Positions 19,318-28,486 of a DNA stretch of 64,000 nucleotides are shown piece by piece (the stretch's first letter is position 1; every line of letters begins with the position of its first letter). Below the pieces are notes generated by a model. It did not search any database and was not told where the DNA came from. It saw nothing but the letters and a program-made list of their open reading frames with translations. The stretch comes from Clostridium hydrogenum (GTDB taxonomy: Bacteria; Bacillota; Clostridia; Clostridiales; Clostridiaceae), in the NCBI RefSeq assembly GCF_021432385.1, contig NZ_JAEACT010000003.1:434001-498000 (forward strand). The letters are read 5' to 3'. The position numbers and the translations under genes were made by a program.

Positions 19318-19773
19318 TTATAATTCTTTAGTATTTTCTGGGTTAAAGCCAGTAAGCAAAATGGCTATTTTTAAAACTATTGGAATAGCAATTAAAATTG
19401 CAAGAGTTCCAAAAACATAAAAGTATGGTATACACTTTAGCCAAATAGGCATCATACCAGTTCCAAATGCTATAAATTGACATATTAAGCTAATAACCGT
19501 AATCAAACAAAATCCTATAACTAGTGATGATACTAAATGTCTTAGAAATTTATTTTTACACCCTAATGCATTGGCTAATTTATCTCCCCAAGCTACAGCT
19601 GGCAATAAATCTCCTACTAAATATCCAATTCCCAAACTCAAAATCACATTTTGAAAAAATGCTATTAATGAAACTGCATGCAATAAATTTAATGCTACGG
19701 TTGTCATTACTATTCCGATTATAAGATTCATACCAAAATTCATAATTGACCCAAAACGTTCTTTTCTTAACAT
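19318..19773 (-). CDS. Small four-helix membrane protein, DUF2798-like
   Basis: A 151-residue protein with four hydrophobic helices (about residues 14-34, 38-58, 82-104 and 118-142) and short charged loops. The paired arrangement resembles DUF2798-type proteins, but the match is weak. A good GGGAGGTAAG site precedes the ATG. A cre-like sequence lies about 70-85 bases upstream. It probably forms an operon with the hydrolase downstream. Function unknown. Confidence 0.6.
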   Translation of the reverse strand: MLRKERFGSIMNFGMNLIIGIVMTTVALNLLHAVSLIAFFQNVILSLGIGYLVGDLLPAVAWGDKLANALGCKNKFLRHLVSSLVIGFCLITVISLICQFIAFGTGMMPIWLKCIPYFYVFGTLAILIAIPIVLKIAILLTGFNPENTKEL

Positions 19774-19842
19774 AAAACTTACCTCCCAATAATATTTTTC
19801 CCCATGGAATTGACTGCTATATTTTAGCTATAGTTCAAGTTT

Positions 19843-19856
19843 AGAAATCGTTTACA
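19843..19856 (-). promoter_or_regulatory. Candidate cre site upstream of the membrane protein gene
   Basis: TGTAAACGATTTCT on the minus strand matches 13 of 14 positions of the cre consensus TGWAANCGNTNWCA. It lies between dhaK and the membrane protein gene. No clear promoter pair was found around it. Confidence 0.4.
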
Positions 19857-19913
19857 TTTCTCTAGTTTTGAAGCTTCAACTTATCCCTTAAAATTAAGTT
19901 TTCAATTTAGTTA

Positions 19914-21674
19914 CTACTTTATATGTTTTGAAATTTCTGTAAAAACCACTCCTAATCCATATGCTCCTGCATCCGCATACCCTAAACTTCTATTTCCAAC
20001 TGTTCCTGCACGCCCCATACGTGCTACAATTTTTTCAGTTTTTCTAGCACCTTCAACAGCTGCTTTAGCTCCCCTTTCAAAAGCTTCTTTAAAACTAATG
20101 TCTGCTTTAGCACACTCCTTCCAAGCATCCGCGCATGGTACTAATGCATCTATTAATGTTTTATCTCCAACTACAGCTCCTCTTCCAAAAGAACGTTCTC
20201 CAGTAGATTGAATTCCTACGACTGCTGCATTCATCATTTCTGCAAATTCTGAAACTGTTAACTCATTCTTTGTCTCAACTTGCTTTCCTGCTGCTCTAAA
20301 TGCTGACCCCCATATTGGTCCTGATGCCCCTCCGCAGTTTTCCATTATTACTAATGAACACTTTTTTAAAAATTCACCAATAGTCATATGCTCTTCTGAA
20401 AGAATTTCTTTCCACTCCCGCTTTAACTGTTTAAAGCCTTTAGCTACACTCATACCAAAATCCCCATCTCCAGCATAAGAATCTAACTCACAGAATGGAA
20501 CTTCATTTTTAATAATAACCTCACTCATATTATCCATAATGTAAACCATATTATTTAAAGTTACTTTTTCATTATTAATACATGCAAAACTATCACAAGT
20601 TTCTATATCAAATGACACTTCATGTTCTATATCAGAATTAGCTTCTAAGCTTACATATTCAACAGCTTCTACTGGTCCTGAAACTTTAAATGCTGGAGTA
20701 TCGCTTTCTTCCGATAATAACTTTTTAAGTTGCTCATCTAACTTCATTATTGATACAGAAGCACCCTGCATATCTATACTTGTCATAAAATTACCTACAA
20801 AGGTTCTACTTATTTTAATATTTCTCTTTGCCAATTCTCCAGTAACAGAATTATTAAATAAGTATAATTCTTGCAATGGAGTTCCACCAAATCCATTTAT
20901 TAGCAAAGCTACTTCAACATTATCTTTTTTAGTAATTTTCATATCATTTAAAATAGATTCTACTATTCTTTCTGCTAATTCATCAGCTGTGGTCACCTTT
21001 TCCCTCTTAATCCCAGGTTCTCCATGAATTCCGACTCCAAATTCCATTTCATCTTCTGCCAATTCAAAAGTTGGTGTTCCTTTGGCTGGTACGGTACAAG
21101 ATGAAAATGCGAATCCTAAACTTCTAACATTTGAAACAGCCTTTTCCGCAATCCCCTTAACTTCTGCTAATGATAACCCTAATTCCGCTGCTGCGCCTGT
21201 AACCTTGTGCACTAAAACTGTTCCAGCAACTCCACGACGTCCTACAGTATATAAACTATCTTCAACTGCAATATCATCATCTACTTTAACATAATCAACT
21301 TTAATTCCATCTTCACTTGCTAGATAAGCTGCATTTTTAAAATTCATTACATCTCCACTATAATTCTTGATAATTAATAAAGTACCATTTTCACTAGCAG
21401 TAGCTTTTATTGCTTCATAAACTTGAATTTGAGATGGTGAAGCAAATACATCTCCACAAACTGCTGCATCTAACATTCCTTTTCCTATAAAGCCTGCGTG
21501 AGTTGGTTCATGTCCACTTCCACCACCACTTATTAAAGTAACTTTGTTTTGGTTTATATTTTTTTTCTTTAATATCTTAAATTTTTTTATAAATTCTAAT
21601 TCCGGATGTGCCATAGCCATACCATTACACATTTCCATCACTACAGTTTCCGGGCTATTTATTATCTTTTTCAC
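19914..21674 (-). CDS. dhaK: Dihydroxyacetone kinase, DhaK-DhaL fusion
   Basis: A 586-residue ATP-dependent dihydroxyacetone kinase. The N-terminal DhaK domain shows SGGGSGHEPTHAGF and CGDVFASPS for substrate binding and the covalent histidine in GVGIHGEPG (about 220). The C-terminal DhaL domain (about 385-586) shows the Mg-ATP aspartates in YAGDGDFGMS and GGASGPIWG. This single-chain form uses ATP rather than PTS phosphate. Start is GTG with AGAGGTG upstream; the first 20 bases overlap the end of the glycerol dehydrogenase gene, showing tight coupling. Together they take glycerol to dihydroxyacetone phosphate, which enters glycolysis at triose phosphate isomerase. Confidence 0.95.
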   Translation of the reverse strand: MKKIINSPETVVMEMCNGMAMAHPELEFIKKFKILKKKNINQNKVTLISGGGSGHEPTHAGFIGKGMLDAAVCGDVFASPSQIQVYEAIKATASENGTLLIIKNYSGDVMNFKNAAYLASEDGIKVDYVKVDDDIAVEDSLYTVGRRGVAGTVLVHKVTGAAAELGLSLAEVKGIAEKAVSNVRSLGFAFSSCTVPAKGTPTFELAEDEMEFGVGIHGEPGIKREKVTTADELAERIVESILNDMKITKKDNVEVALLINGFGGTPLQELYLFNNSVTGELAKRNIKISRTFVGNFMTSIDMQGASVSIMKLDEQLKKLLSEESDTPAFKVSGPVEAVEYVSLEANSDIEHEVSFDIETCDSFACINNEKVTLNNMVYIMDNMSEVIIKNEVPFCELDSYAGDGDFGMSVAKGFKQLKREWKEILSEEHMTIGEFLKKCSLVIMENCGGASGPIWGSAFRAAGKQVETKNELTVSEFAEMMNAAVVGIQSTGERSFGRGAVVGDKTLIDALVPCADAWKECAKADISFKEAFERGAKAAVEGARKTEKIVARMGRAGTVGNRSLGYADAGAYGLGVVFTEISKHIK

Positions 21675-22812
21675 TATTTATACACCTCTTTTCCTTGTAA
21701 TTCTTGCCTATCCTATCTGCTGCAATAATTGCCGCTGCTACAGCTTCAACCGTTATTGGAAATGGCATAGAATGAATTGATTCTTCCTTAATACATGCCT
21801 TTTTAGCAACCTCCATAATTTCATCTTCTGTAATGCTGTCTACTCCAATATCTGATAAACAAACTGGTAGTCCAATTTCTAAACAAAAATCTAATACTTG
21901 GTTTAGTTCTTCTGTAGCTGCATTTTCTAATATTAATTGTGCGATTGTACCAAATGCAACTTTCTCACCATGAAAATATTTATGCGTACCCTCTAGTATA
22001 GTTAAGCCATCCTGAATTGCATGAGCTGCAGCTAATCCACCACTTTCAAAACCAAGTCCTGATAAAAGAATATTGGCTTCTATAATATTTTCTAATGACT
22101 GTGTAACTAAATTGCAATCACAAGATATTTTTGCCTTTGCTCCATCTTTAATAAGAGCTTCAAAACATAACTTTGCAAGTGCTAATGCTGTGTTAGTTCC
22201 CTTTGCTTCTCCGCATATTCCTTCTCTATATCCACATGGTAAGCCTGCATTTACGTTAGAATATGAGTTTGAAGTTGCTCTTGCTTCAAAATAAGTTGAT
22301 AATGCATCTCCCATTCCTGAGACTAAAAAACGAGTTGGAGCATTTGCAATTACTGTTGTATCTATCAAAACTACACTTGGGCTTTGTTTAAAGTAAGCAT
22401 AATCATCAAATGCTCCTTCTTGTGTGTAAAGTACAGCTGAATGACTTGTTGGTGCATCTGTAGCAGCTATAGTTGGGACTACTATTAATGCTTCTCCTTC
22501 TGCAACACATTTAGCAGTATCAATTGCCTTACCACCACCAAGTCCAATTGTGCAAGAACATCCTTTTTCCTTAGCCTTTTTTTGTAATCTTGATACTTCT
22601 TGCCTAGAACATTCTCCGTTAAATCCACTTTCTACAAAAGTAATTCCAAATTTCTCACAAGTTTTATCTAATTTATCTTTTACACGTTCAAAATCATCCT
22701 TATGAGCTATTAGTAAAGCTGATTTTCCAAAAGTTTTGACAAAATAACCTAAATTTAACAATTCATCTTCACCTTGTACATATTTCGTTGGACAAATAAA
22801 TGCTTTTCTCAT
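21655..22812 (-). CDS. gldA: Glycerol dehydrogenase (NAD-dependent)
   Basis: A 385-residue iron-containing-type alcohol dehydrogenase fold. It oxidises glycerol to dihydroxyacetone with NAD. The nucleotide-binding GLGGGKAIDTAKCVA, the VVPTIAATDAPTSHSAVLYT strand, and the metal ligands in GLAAAHAIQDGL and KYFHGEKVAFGT are all present. Slightly longer than many GldA proteins (about 365) because of a C-terminal extension of about 15 residues that overlaps dhaK. RBS GGAGGG. Probably controlled by the PocR/AraC regulator immediately upstream and by CcpA through the overlapping cre-like site. Confidence 0.95.
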   Translation of the reverse strand: MRKAFICPTKYVQGEDELLNLGYFVKTFGKSALLIAHKDDFERVKDKLDKTCEKFGITFVESGFNGECSRQEVSRLQKKAKEKGCSCTIGLGGGKAIDTAKCVAEGEALIVVPTIAATDAPTSHSAVLYTQEGAFDDYAYFKQSPSVVLIDTTVIANAPTRFLVSGMGDALSTYFEARATSNSYSNVNAGLPCGYREGICGEAKGTNTALALAKLCFEALIKDGAKAKISCDCNLVTQSLENIIEANILLSGLGFESGGLAAAHAIQDGLTILEGTHKYFHGEKVAFGTIAQLILENAATEELNQVLDFCLEIGLPVCLSDIGVDSITEDEIMEVAKKACIKEESIHSMPFPITVEAVAAAIIAADRIGKNYKEKRCINSEKDNK

Positions 22813-22861
22813 AATAATTTTCCCTCCAAATTCAAACTTTTTATGTGTTTAATTTAATTAA

Positions 22862-22879
22862 ATTATAATATCGTTTACA
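22862..22879 (-). promoter_or_regulatory. -10 box and cre-like site of the gldA-dhaK operon
   Basis: TATAAT on the minus strand (22862-22867) partly overlaps TGTAAACGATATTA (22866-22879), which fits 13 of 14 cre positions. No good -35 box is seen, which suits an activator-dependent promoter. Repression by CcpA and activation by the adjacent PocR-type protein are inferred. Confidence 0.5.
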
Positions 22880-22901
22880 TAAAAATGCATTGAACTATAA
22901 T

Positions 22902-22938
22902 GACAAAAAAATACGATTTTACATCGTATTTTTTTGTC
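22902..22938. terminator. Terminator after the PocR/AraC gene
   Basis: A perfect 15-bp stem GACAAAAAAATACGA / TCGTATTTTTTTGTC with a 7-base loop. It works for either strand and separates the regulator gene from the gldA promoter. Confidence 0.85.
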
Positions 22939-23027
22939 ATAAAACTAATTTATTGTATTTTTAAACCTTATAAAATTCTACATACTTAGTTGAAAACTTA
23001 TATGCGTTAATAAAGCAAAATTTTAAT

Positions 23028-24062
23028 CTATTTTTTCTTACAATACTTTCTATAAACAAATGGTGTTACACCCTCATACTTTTTAAACGTTTTTATAAAA
23101 TACCCGGTCTCAGTAAATCCAAGTTCATCACTAATTTCATTAATATGCATATCTGTCTCTTCTAAAAAACTCTTTGCCCATTCAATCTTCAATTTAGATA
23201 CATAGGTTGAAAAATTTTCTCCAGTTTCTTTTGTAAATACCCTACTAAAATAACTTGGGCTAATATGACAGAGCTTAGCCATACTATCTAATTTAACATT
23301 TTCACTTTTATTCTCATAAATATAGTCTATTGCTGGTTTTAAAATATTATTTACTGAAAACTTTCTCTCATTACTTAGAGGATCTTCATGAATATAATTA
23401 TTTATTATAGCATTGGACATTTCCTTTTTTACATTTTCAATATTTTTTATTGTATAATCTGTTAGCGTATCTAAATCTGTTTCCGCTTGACTTTTTATGA
23501 TCTTTTTGTACATCTCTGACAGCAAGTTTTTTTCCAGTGCTTCTTCTACTAAATAGTTACATAAAACAAATAGCATATCTGCATTTCTTTTCACTTCATC
23601 ATAAGATAAAACAGGCAATTCATCATAATACTCCTTAAAATCATCTAGCGCCTTTTTGGCCATTGAGTCTTTAGATGTAACTACAATTTGTTCTAATACA
23701 TCTATATCCTTAGCATCTGATAATTTTACTTGCCCCGCCATAACTGCTCCAATATACTTATCTCCTATCATTATTGGAATAGCTATATCTATTATATTAT
23801 AATGGCATAAATATATATATGGTTCATTTAAACGAACTGCCTCAAGACCTCCTCTAGAATCACACTTTTGGCAGTTTTCCCTAAGCTTTGTATTATCTCT
23901 TACTTCCTTACAAAATCTATGACAACCACTATGCTTAGTGACTGGATTCCCCTTATAATCTACAATTATTATTGCCATCCTTGTAACCGCTGCAACAGAC
24001 TCCTGTAAATCATTCCATTTTTCTAAATTTATGAGCTTATTTAGATCAAAATTATTTTTCAT
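23028..24062 (-). CDS. PocR-domain AraC-family regulator
   Basis: A 344-residue transcription factor. The N-terminal half is a PocR sensory domain (about 15-175) with its cysteine-rich pattern (GCHRFCKEV, ENCQKCDSRGG, YLCHYNIIDIAIPI), and the C-terminal 100 residues are an AraC DNA-binding domain (ISPSYFSRVFTKETGENFSTYVSKLKIEWAK and a second helix-turn-helix). PocR domains respond to small diols or glycerol-like ligands in propanediol and glycerol regulons. I choose the ATG at 24062 with GGAGGAG in front over an in-frame TTG one codon earlier. Its place directly before gldA-dhaK supports a role as activator of that operon. Confidence 0.88.
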   Translation of the reverse strand: MKNNFDLNKLINLEKWNDLQESVAAVTRMAIIIVDYKGNPVTKHSGCHRFCKEVRDNTKLRENCQKCDSRGGLEAVRLNEPYIYLCHYNIIDIAIPIMIGDKYIGAVMAGQVKLSDAKDIDVLEQIVVTSKDSMAKKALDDFKEYYDELPVLSYDEVKRNADMLFVLCNYLVEEALEKNLLSEMYKKIIKSQAETDLDTLTDYTIKNIENVKKEMSNAIINNYIHEDPLSNERKFSVNNILKPAIDYIYENKSENVKLDSMAKLCHISPSYFSRVFTKETGENFSTYVSKLKIEWAKSFLEETDMHINEISDELGFTETGYFIKTFKKYEGVTPFVYRKYCKKK

Positions 24063-24266
24063 CAATTCTCTGCTCCTCCTCTCTTCTTGTTATCCCAAGT
24101 CATTAATTTCAATAAGTTTAAAAGCATTGTAATTCTGTAAAATTCATTACAAACGCCTTATATTATAGTTTTTGATATCGATATATAAGAAATTATATAT
24201 TTTTAATTTTCCATAATCAAGAGTTCACTTAATATACTTATCCACAAAATACTTTTCATTCCTAAG

Positions 24267-24306
24267 GAAAAAACCCACCAACAAAATTATGTATTGTCGT
24301 GGGTTT
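24267..24306 (-). terminator. Terminator after the second GH1 operon
   Basis: AAACCCAC (24271-24278) pairs with GTGGGTTT (24299-24306); on the minus strand the stem is followed by TTTTTTCC. It lies about 200 bases past the GH1 stop. The stem sequence is similar to the terminator-like hairpin at 27723-27752. Confidence 0.7.
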
Positions 24307-24321
24307 CTCTGGCAGATACAT

Positions 24322-24475
24322 AATCCACCATTTAATTATTTATAGTTCTATTATTTCTAATTGCACTTAACATTTTGTATTCATATTGTAGTTATAGTTT
24401 CTTTATATGTTTGAAAACTGTTTTTGCTACAAATTAAGTCAATAGCTATTGATATTCTTACATTTTAGCTTGATA
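24322..24475 (-). pseudogene. Remnant copy of the UPF0175 locus
   Basis: Bases 24322-24405 resemble the upstream region of the UPF0175 gene (26897-27000), and 24416-24475 resemble an internal part of that gene (26757-26816), including CTGTTTTTGCTACAAAT and AATAGCTATTGATATT. The two pieces are in rearranged order compared with the intact locus and no open frame survives. This occupies most of the space between the second GH1 gene and its terminator. Confidence 0.6.
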
Positions 24476-24513
24476 GTTGCATTTATCTTCTCTTCTTACT
24501 ACTCATCATTCCT

Positions 24514-25962
<1,449 letters not shown>

Positions 25963-25988
25963 TTATACAGTGAAATCAATTCAACTAC

Positions 25989-26086
25989 AGATAAGCCATT
26001 TCAACTATTAAAATTCATGTGCACCATAATGCCCAGAATATGGCATTTTTGTACAAATAAATTTTAAGTTTCAAGGTGGTTTATCT
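25989..26086. repeat. Family C palindromic repeat (98 bp), copy 2
   Basis: Ends AGATAAGCC / GGTTTATCT; the same inner arms as the other copies (TCAACTATTAAAATTCATG and its complement around GTACAAATAAATTTTAAG). It lies 40 bases upstream of the GH1 start codon, in its promoter region. Confidence 0.88.
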
Positions 26087-26093
26087 TTATATA

Positions 26094-26163
26094 TGCACCA
26101 TAATTCCTTGAATATTGGTATTTTGGAACATAACTAGTTTAAGTTTCATAATGGTTTCACTAT
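26094..26163. repeat. Family C repeat, degenerate partial copy
   Basis: GCACCATAAT...TTTTGGAACATAA...TTTAAGTTTCATAATGGTTT aligns with the right three quarters of family C but has lost the left end and much of the arm symmetry. It begins a few bases after copy 2. Confidence 0.6.
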
Positions 26164-26217
26164 ACTTATTCTATAAATATTAGTTATACGTTTTCAAAAT
26201 ATAACTAACACCTCTTA

Positions 26218-26424
26218 TAGGAGGATGTGAAAAAAGGTATTCTATAGGTTTTACTATAGATAAACCATTTCAACTATTAAAATCCATGTGCATCATAATG
26301 CCCAAAAGCCGGCATTTTGATACAAATAAATTTTAAGTTTCAAGGTGGTTTACCCTTATACCGCACATAAAGCCTATAGAGCTGCTAATAAAAAAGAATA
26401 CCTATATTTTTCACATGCTCCTAT
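26218..26424. repeat. Family D repeat, copy 1 (split by a family C element)
   Basis: TAGGAGGATGTGAAAAAAGG...TTTTACTA (26218-26257) and TATACCGCACATAAAG...CACATGCTCCTA (26357-26424) are the two parts of a palindromic element also found whole, inverted, at 27411-27514. The interruption is exactly one 99-bp family C element. Confidence 0.82.
26258..26356. repeat. Family C palindromic repeat (99 bp), copy 3, inside family D
   Basis: Ends AGATAAACC / GGTTTACCCT. It sits in a family D element; comparison with the empty copy (reading ACTATACCGC) shows a TA or TATA present once in the empty site and on both sides of the insertion. This is direct evidence that family C has moved as a unit. Confidence 0.85.
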
Positions 26425-26593
26425 ATATATAATACATAAAATTCCTACACATTTAAATAGCATCTTTTTTTGTATTCAAAGGAAAAACATTATATATATA
26501 AACAAAGTGAACTCAAAAGGATTCGCTGCTCTCATAACTTTTATACATAAAAAAATGTGAATTTCGAAGAACTCACATTGTAAACTGCTCTAA

Positions 26594-26896
26594 CTATTCC
26601 TTTCTCTCCAATTCTTTAAGTAAATCCTTTATTGCAATATTATCTTGTATTACATCTTCATCAAAGTATTCACCCCAAGGAATTTTATTTACCTTCAATA
26701 TATATATGAAATCATTTAGTGATAGCTCTGCAATTTCTGCTGCTCTAGCAATGGAAACTGTTTTTGCTACAAATAAACTAATAGCTATTGATATTTTCAC
26801 ATTATGGGATAAACTATTTCCGTGTGCCAGATCATCGAGAAGTGGCAGCAGGTCAGAAGATATTTGAACATCTATACTAGATTCTTTTAAAACCAT
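26594..26896 (-). CDS. UPF0175 family protein
   Basis: A 100-residue protein of the UPF0175 family, recognised by the segment AISLFVAKTVSIARAAEIAELSLNDFIYILKVNKIPWGEY, a helix-turn-helix-like motif. Family members are often encoded next to PIN-domain toxins and are thought to be antitoxin-like DNA-binding proteins. No PIN gene is present here, so it is an orphan. The start at the ATG at 26896 is preceded by GGAGGGG; an ATG five codons earlier overlaps that site. A rearranged remnant of the same locus lies at 24322-24475. Confidence 0.75.
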   Translation of the reverse strand: MVLKESSIDVQISSDLLPLLDDLAHGNSLSHNVKISIAISLFVAKTVSIARAAEIAELSLNDFIYILKVNKIPWGEYFDEDVIQDNIAIKDLLKELERKE

Positions 26897-27072
26897 GCTT
26901 AACCCCTCCATTTAATTGTTTATAGGTTTATTATATTCTAATTATATCTTATTATCTATTATTTTATATTCATACTTAATTATTTCTAGTATACTTCTTT
27001 ACAGCACTTATATTTTTACTGACATATGCAAATAATAAACATTATTTATGTAAAAGGTGATTATTATGACTA

Positions 27073-27290
27073 AGGCTATTTTTAAAAGAATGTTGATATG
27101 AGCTTATGGCATTAATGGACTCTAAGAATTGCTCGTTTACAATTTGCTACCCATTTAGATACATCATCCTGATGCCTAAATGGCTTTGACCGTCCTAGTC
27201 AAAATTACGCAAATTATAAACGAACAATCCTAAGAGTCCATAAAAGCCAACACATCACATCAACATTCTTCTAAAAATAGCTAAGCGTAC
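27073..27290. repeat. Family E large inverted repeat, single copy
   Basis: Two arms of about 80 bases, GGCTATTTTTAAAAGAATGTTGAT...TCGTTTACAATTTGC and its diverged complement (from GCAAATTATAAACGA to AACATTCTTCTAAAAATAGC), flank a central region with an inner pair CATTTAG / CTAAATG. No coding frame of note. The DNA or RNA would form a long cruciform or hairpin. I did not see a second copy in the window. Confidence 0.75.
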
Positions 27291-27299
27291 TAAATGAAT

Positions 27300-27345
27300 C
27301 TATGTTTTAAATAAGTGTGAAAATCAACACTTATTTAAAACATAG
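27300..27345. other. Perfect 19-bp hairpin
   Basis: CTATGTTTTAAATAAGTGT (27300-27318) pairs perfectly with 27327-27345 around an 8-base loop. There is no T run on either side, so a terminator role is doubtful. It follows the family E palindrome directly. Confidence 0.75.
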
Positions 27346-27410
27346 CCTAACAAAAAGAAAAATTATAATAAATCAAAACATAAGGATTCTTATACTTATT
27401 GTTTAAAATA

Positions 27411-27514
27411 TAGGAGCATGCGAAAAATATAGGTATTCTTTTTTATGAGCCACTCATAAGACTTTATGCGCGGTATAGTAAAACCTATAGAATACCTTTT
27501 TTCACATCCTCCTA
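27411..27514. repeat. Family D repeat, copy 2 (uninterrupted)
   Basis: A roughly 104-bp imperfect palindrome with ends TAGGAGCATGCGAAAAATATAGG and CCTTTTTTCACATCCTCCTA, inverted relative to copy 1. Its centre GGTATAGTAAAACC is the empty form of the site that holds a family C element in copy 1. Confidence 0.82.
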
Positions 27515-27695
27515 CAATGATGCTATTAATTTGTTGGAACAAATATCTGATTATCTAATAATTTCTTGTAAAAAGCAAAGAGCTAAATTAATCTTGAAAA
27601 AATATAAAAACGTAACGCCTAGAAATGGCAGATATTCAAGTGAAATGTTGAAATTAAAAAATGAGTTTTATGATGAGTTTATGATGATAAAATAA
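27414..27695 (+). pseudogene. 3' remnant of an unidentified gene
   Basis: A plus-strand frame is open for 93 codons and ends at TAA 27693-27695, but it has no ATG and no ribosome binding site, and its first third runs through the family D palindrome. The part after 27515 looks genuinely coding: NDAINLLEQISDYLI, then KKQRAKLILKKYKNVTPRNG and RYSSEMLKLKNEFYDEF. I do not recognise the family. Most likely a gene whose 5' part was replaced by the repeat. Confidence 0.4.
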
Positions 27696-27718
27696 AATTA
27701 TAAAAACTATTCATATAT

Positions 27719-27766
27719 AGGCGAAACCCACGACAAAACTGTCGTGGGTTTTAATGGTGGAGGCGA
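27719..27766 (-). other. Partial copy of the tmRNA 3' end and its terminator (possible att site)
   Basis: A hairpin CCCACGACAGTTTTGTCGTGGG (minus strand, about 27727-27748) followed by AATGGTGGAGGCGA (27753-27766) repeats the layout at the tmRNA 3' end: hairpin CCCTCGACAG...CTGTCAAGGG followed by the identical 14 bases at 33445-33458. Beyond these bases the two sequences differ. It could be the far attachment site of an element integrated at ssrA, with the defence genes between the two copies. Confidence 0.45.
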
Positions 27767-27808
27767 AGCGGTGGGCGAAATCCACCCTGAACACACCAAC
27801 TTTATTTA

Positions 27809-27934
27809 CTACAATTTAACTACCTTAATACCCTCAAATGCCTTTGCAAGGAACAATCCCATTATTAACAGTCCTAGAAAAGCTTCAACTATTGTTAATA
27901 ATCTAACTTCTATGGCAGATTCCATTGATTGCAT
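27809..27934 (-). CDS. Putative 41-residue single-span membrane peptide
   Basis: A short open frame starting MQSMESAIEVRLLTIVEAF with one strongly hydrophobic helix (about residues 11-32) and a basic end. It overlaps the end of the 40-residue frame upstream by 25 bases, which suggests translational coupling, but it has no strong ribosome binding site of its own. No family recognised. Confidence 0.4.
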   Translation of the reverse strand: MQSMESAIEVRLLTIVEAFLGLLIMGLFLAKAFEGIKVVKL

Positions 27935-28032
27935 ATGCTGTCATTGCTGCCATTCCAATCTACTCTCATTGTTCCAACTCTTGTTTTCTCATCAATTTCA
28001 AATATTATTCCTTTTACTAAATCTTTATCCAT
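27910..28032 (-). CDS. Putative 40-residue protein
   Basis: A short open frame starting MDKDLVKGIIFEIDEKTRVG and ending NQWNLP. The ATG has an excellent GGAGG site eight bases upstream, and it lies 18 bases after the DUF960 gene in the same direction, so it is likely translated. No family recognised. The abrupt end might reflect truncation. Confidence 0.5.
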   Translation of the reverse strand: MDKDLVKGIIFEIDEKTRVGTMRVDWNGSNDSICNQWNLP

Positions 28033-28050
28033 TATTAATCCTCCATCTTA

Positions 28051-28356
28051 TCAATAGTCTTCTTGCAAAATCATTGTAACGTAATTTATACTGTCAATAA
28101 CATATACCTTTATAACATCAGTAATTTCAATATCTGAAAGTTCTATAGAATACTTTTCTTTATATTTAGATACTTCCTGTTCATGCTCTATTATTATTTT
28201 GTTATTACCCTCTTTTGATATTTTAAAGATTTGCAAGTAATCTACTTTTACTTTGTTCTTTAGTTCATCTATTAAATTCCACATTATAAGTTGTAGTCTA
28301 ATATCTATTGCTAAATTTGCCACTCTGCTTACATACCTATTTTCTTTATTGAACAT
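28051..28356 (-). CDS. DUF960 family protein
   Basis: A 101-residue protein. The opening MFNKENRYVSRVAN, the LQLIMWNLIDELKNK-VDYLQIFKI segment and the EQEVSKYKEKYSIE stretch are the hallmarks of DUF960, a small family common on plasmids, prophages and conjugative elements of Firmicutes. Function unknown. It is followed by two short frames in the same direction and preceded by the 102-residue gene at 28474, with a terminator between them. Confidence 0.75.
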   Translation of the reverse strand: MFNKENRYVSRVANLAIDIRLQLIMWNLIDELKNKVKVDYLQIFKISKEGNNKIIIEHEQEVSKYKEKYSIELSDIEITDVIKVYVIDSINYVTMILQEDY

Positions 28357-28448
28357 TTTTCATCATCCTATCTTCGAAATTTTTATTACATCTAATCCTA
28401 GTTTTATATTAAAATACTCTTATAGATTTCACCCTAATATAGAAGAAA

Positions 28449-28486
28449 ATCCTAATCGCTATTAACTTAGCAATTAGGATTTTTTA
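28449..28486 (-). terminator. Terminator overlapping the end of the 102-residue gene
   Basis: AATCCTAATTGCTA / TAGCGATTAGGATT form a long stem on the minus strand, followed by TTCTTC. The last codons of the gene at 28474-28782 lie inside the stem. Confidence 0.75.

Noticed and set aside
26345-26560. 71-codon plus-strand frame upstream of the UPF0175 gene
   Set aside because: It runs through family C and D repeats and has no start signal or recognisable protein pattern.
27744-28079. 111-codon plus-strand frame beside DUF960
   Set aside because: It is opposite two minus-strand frames, one of which has a strong ribosome binding site, and its cysteine/histidine-rich translation looks like an antisense artefact.
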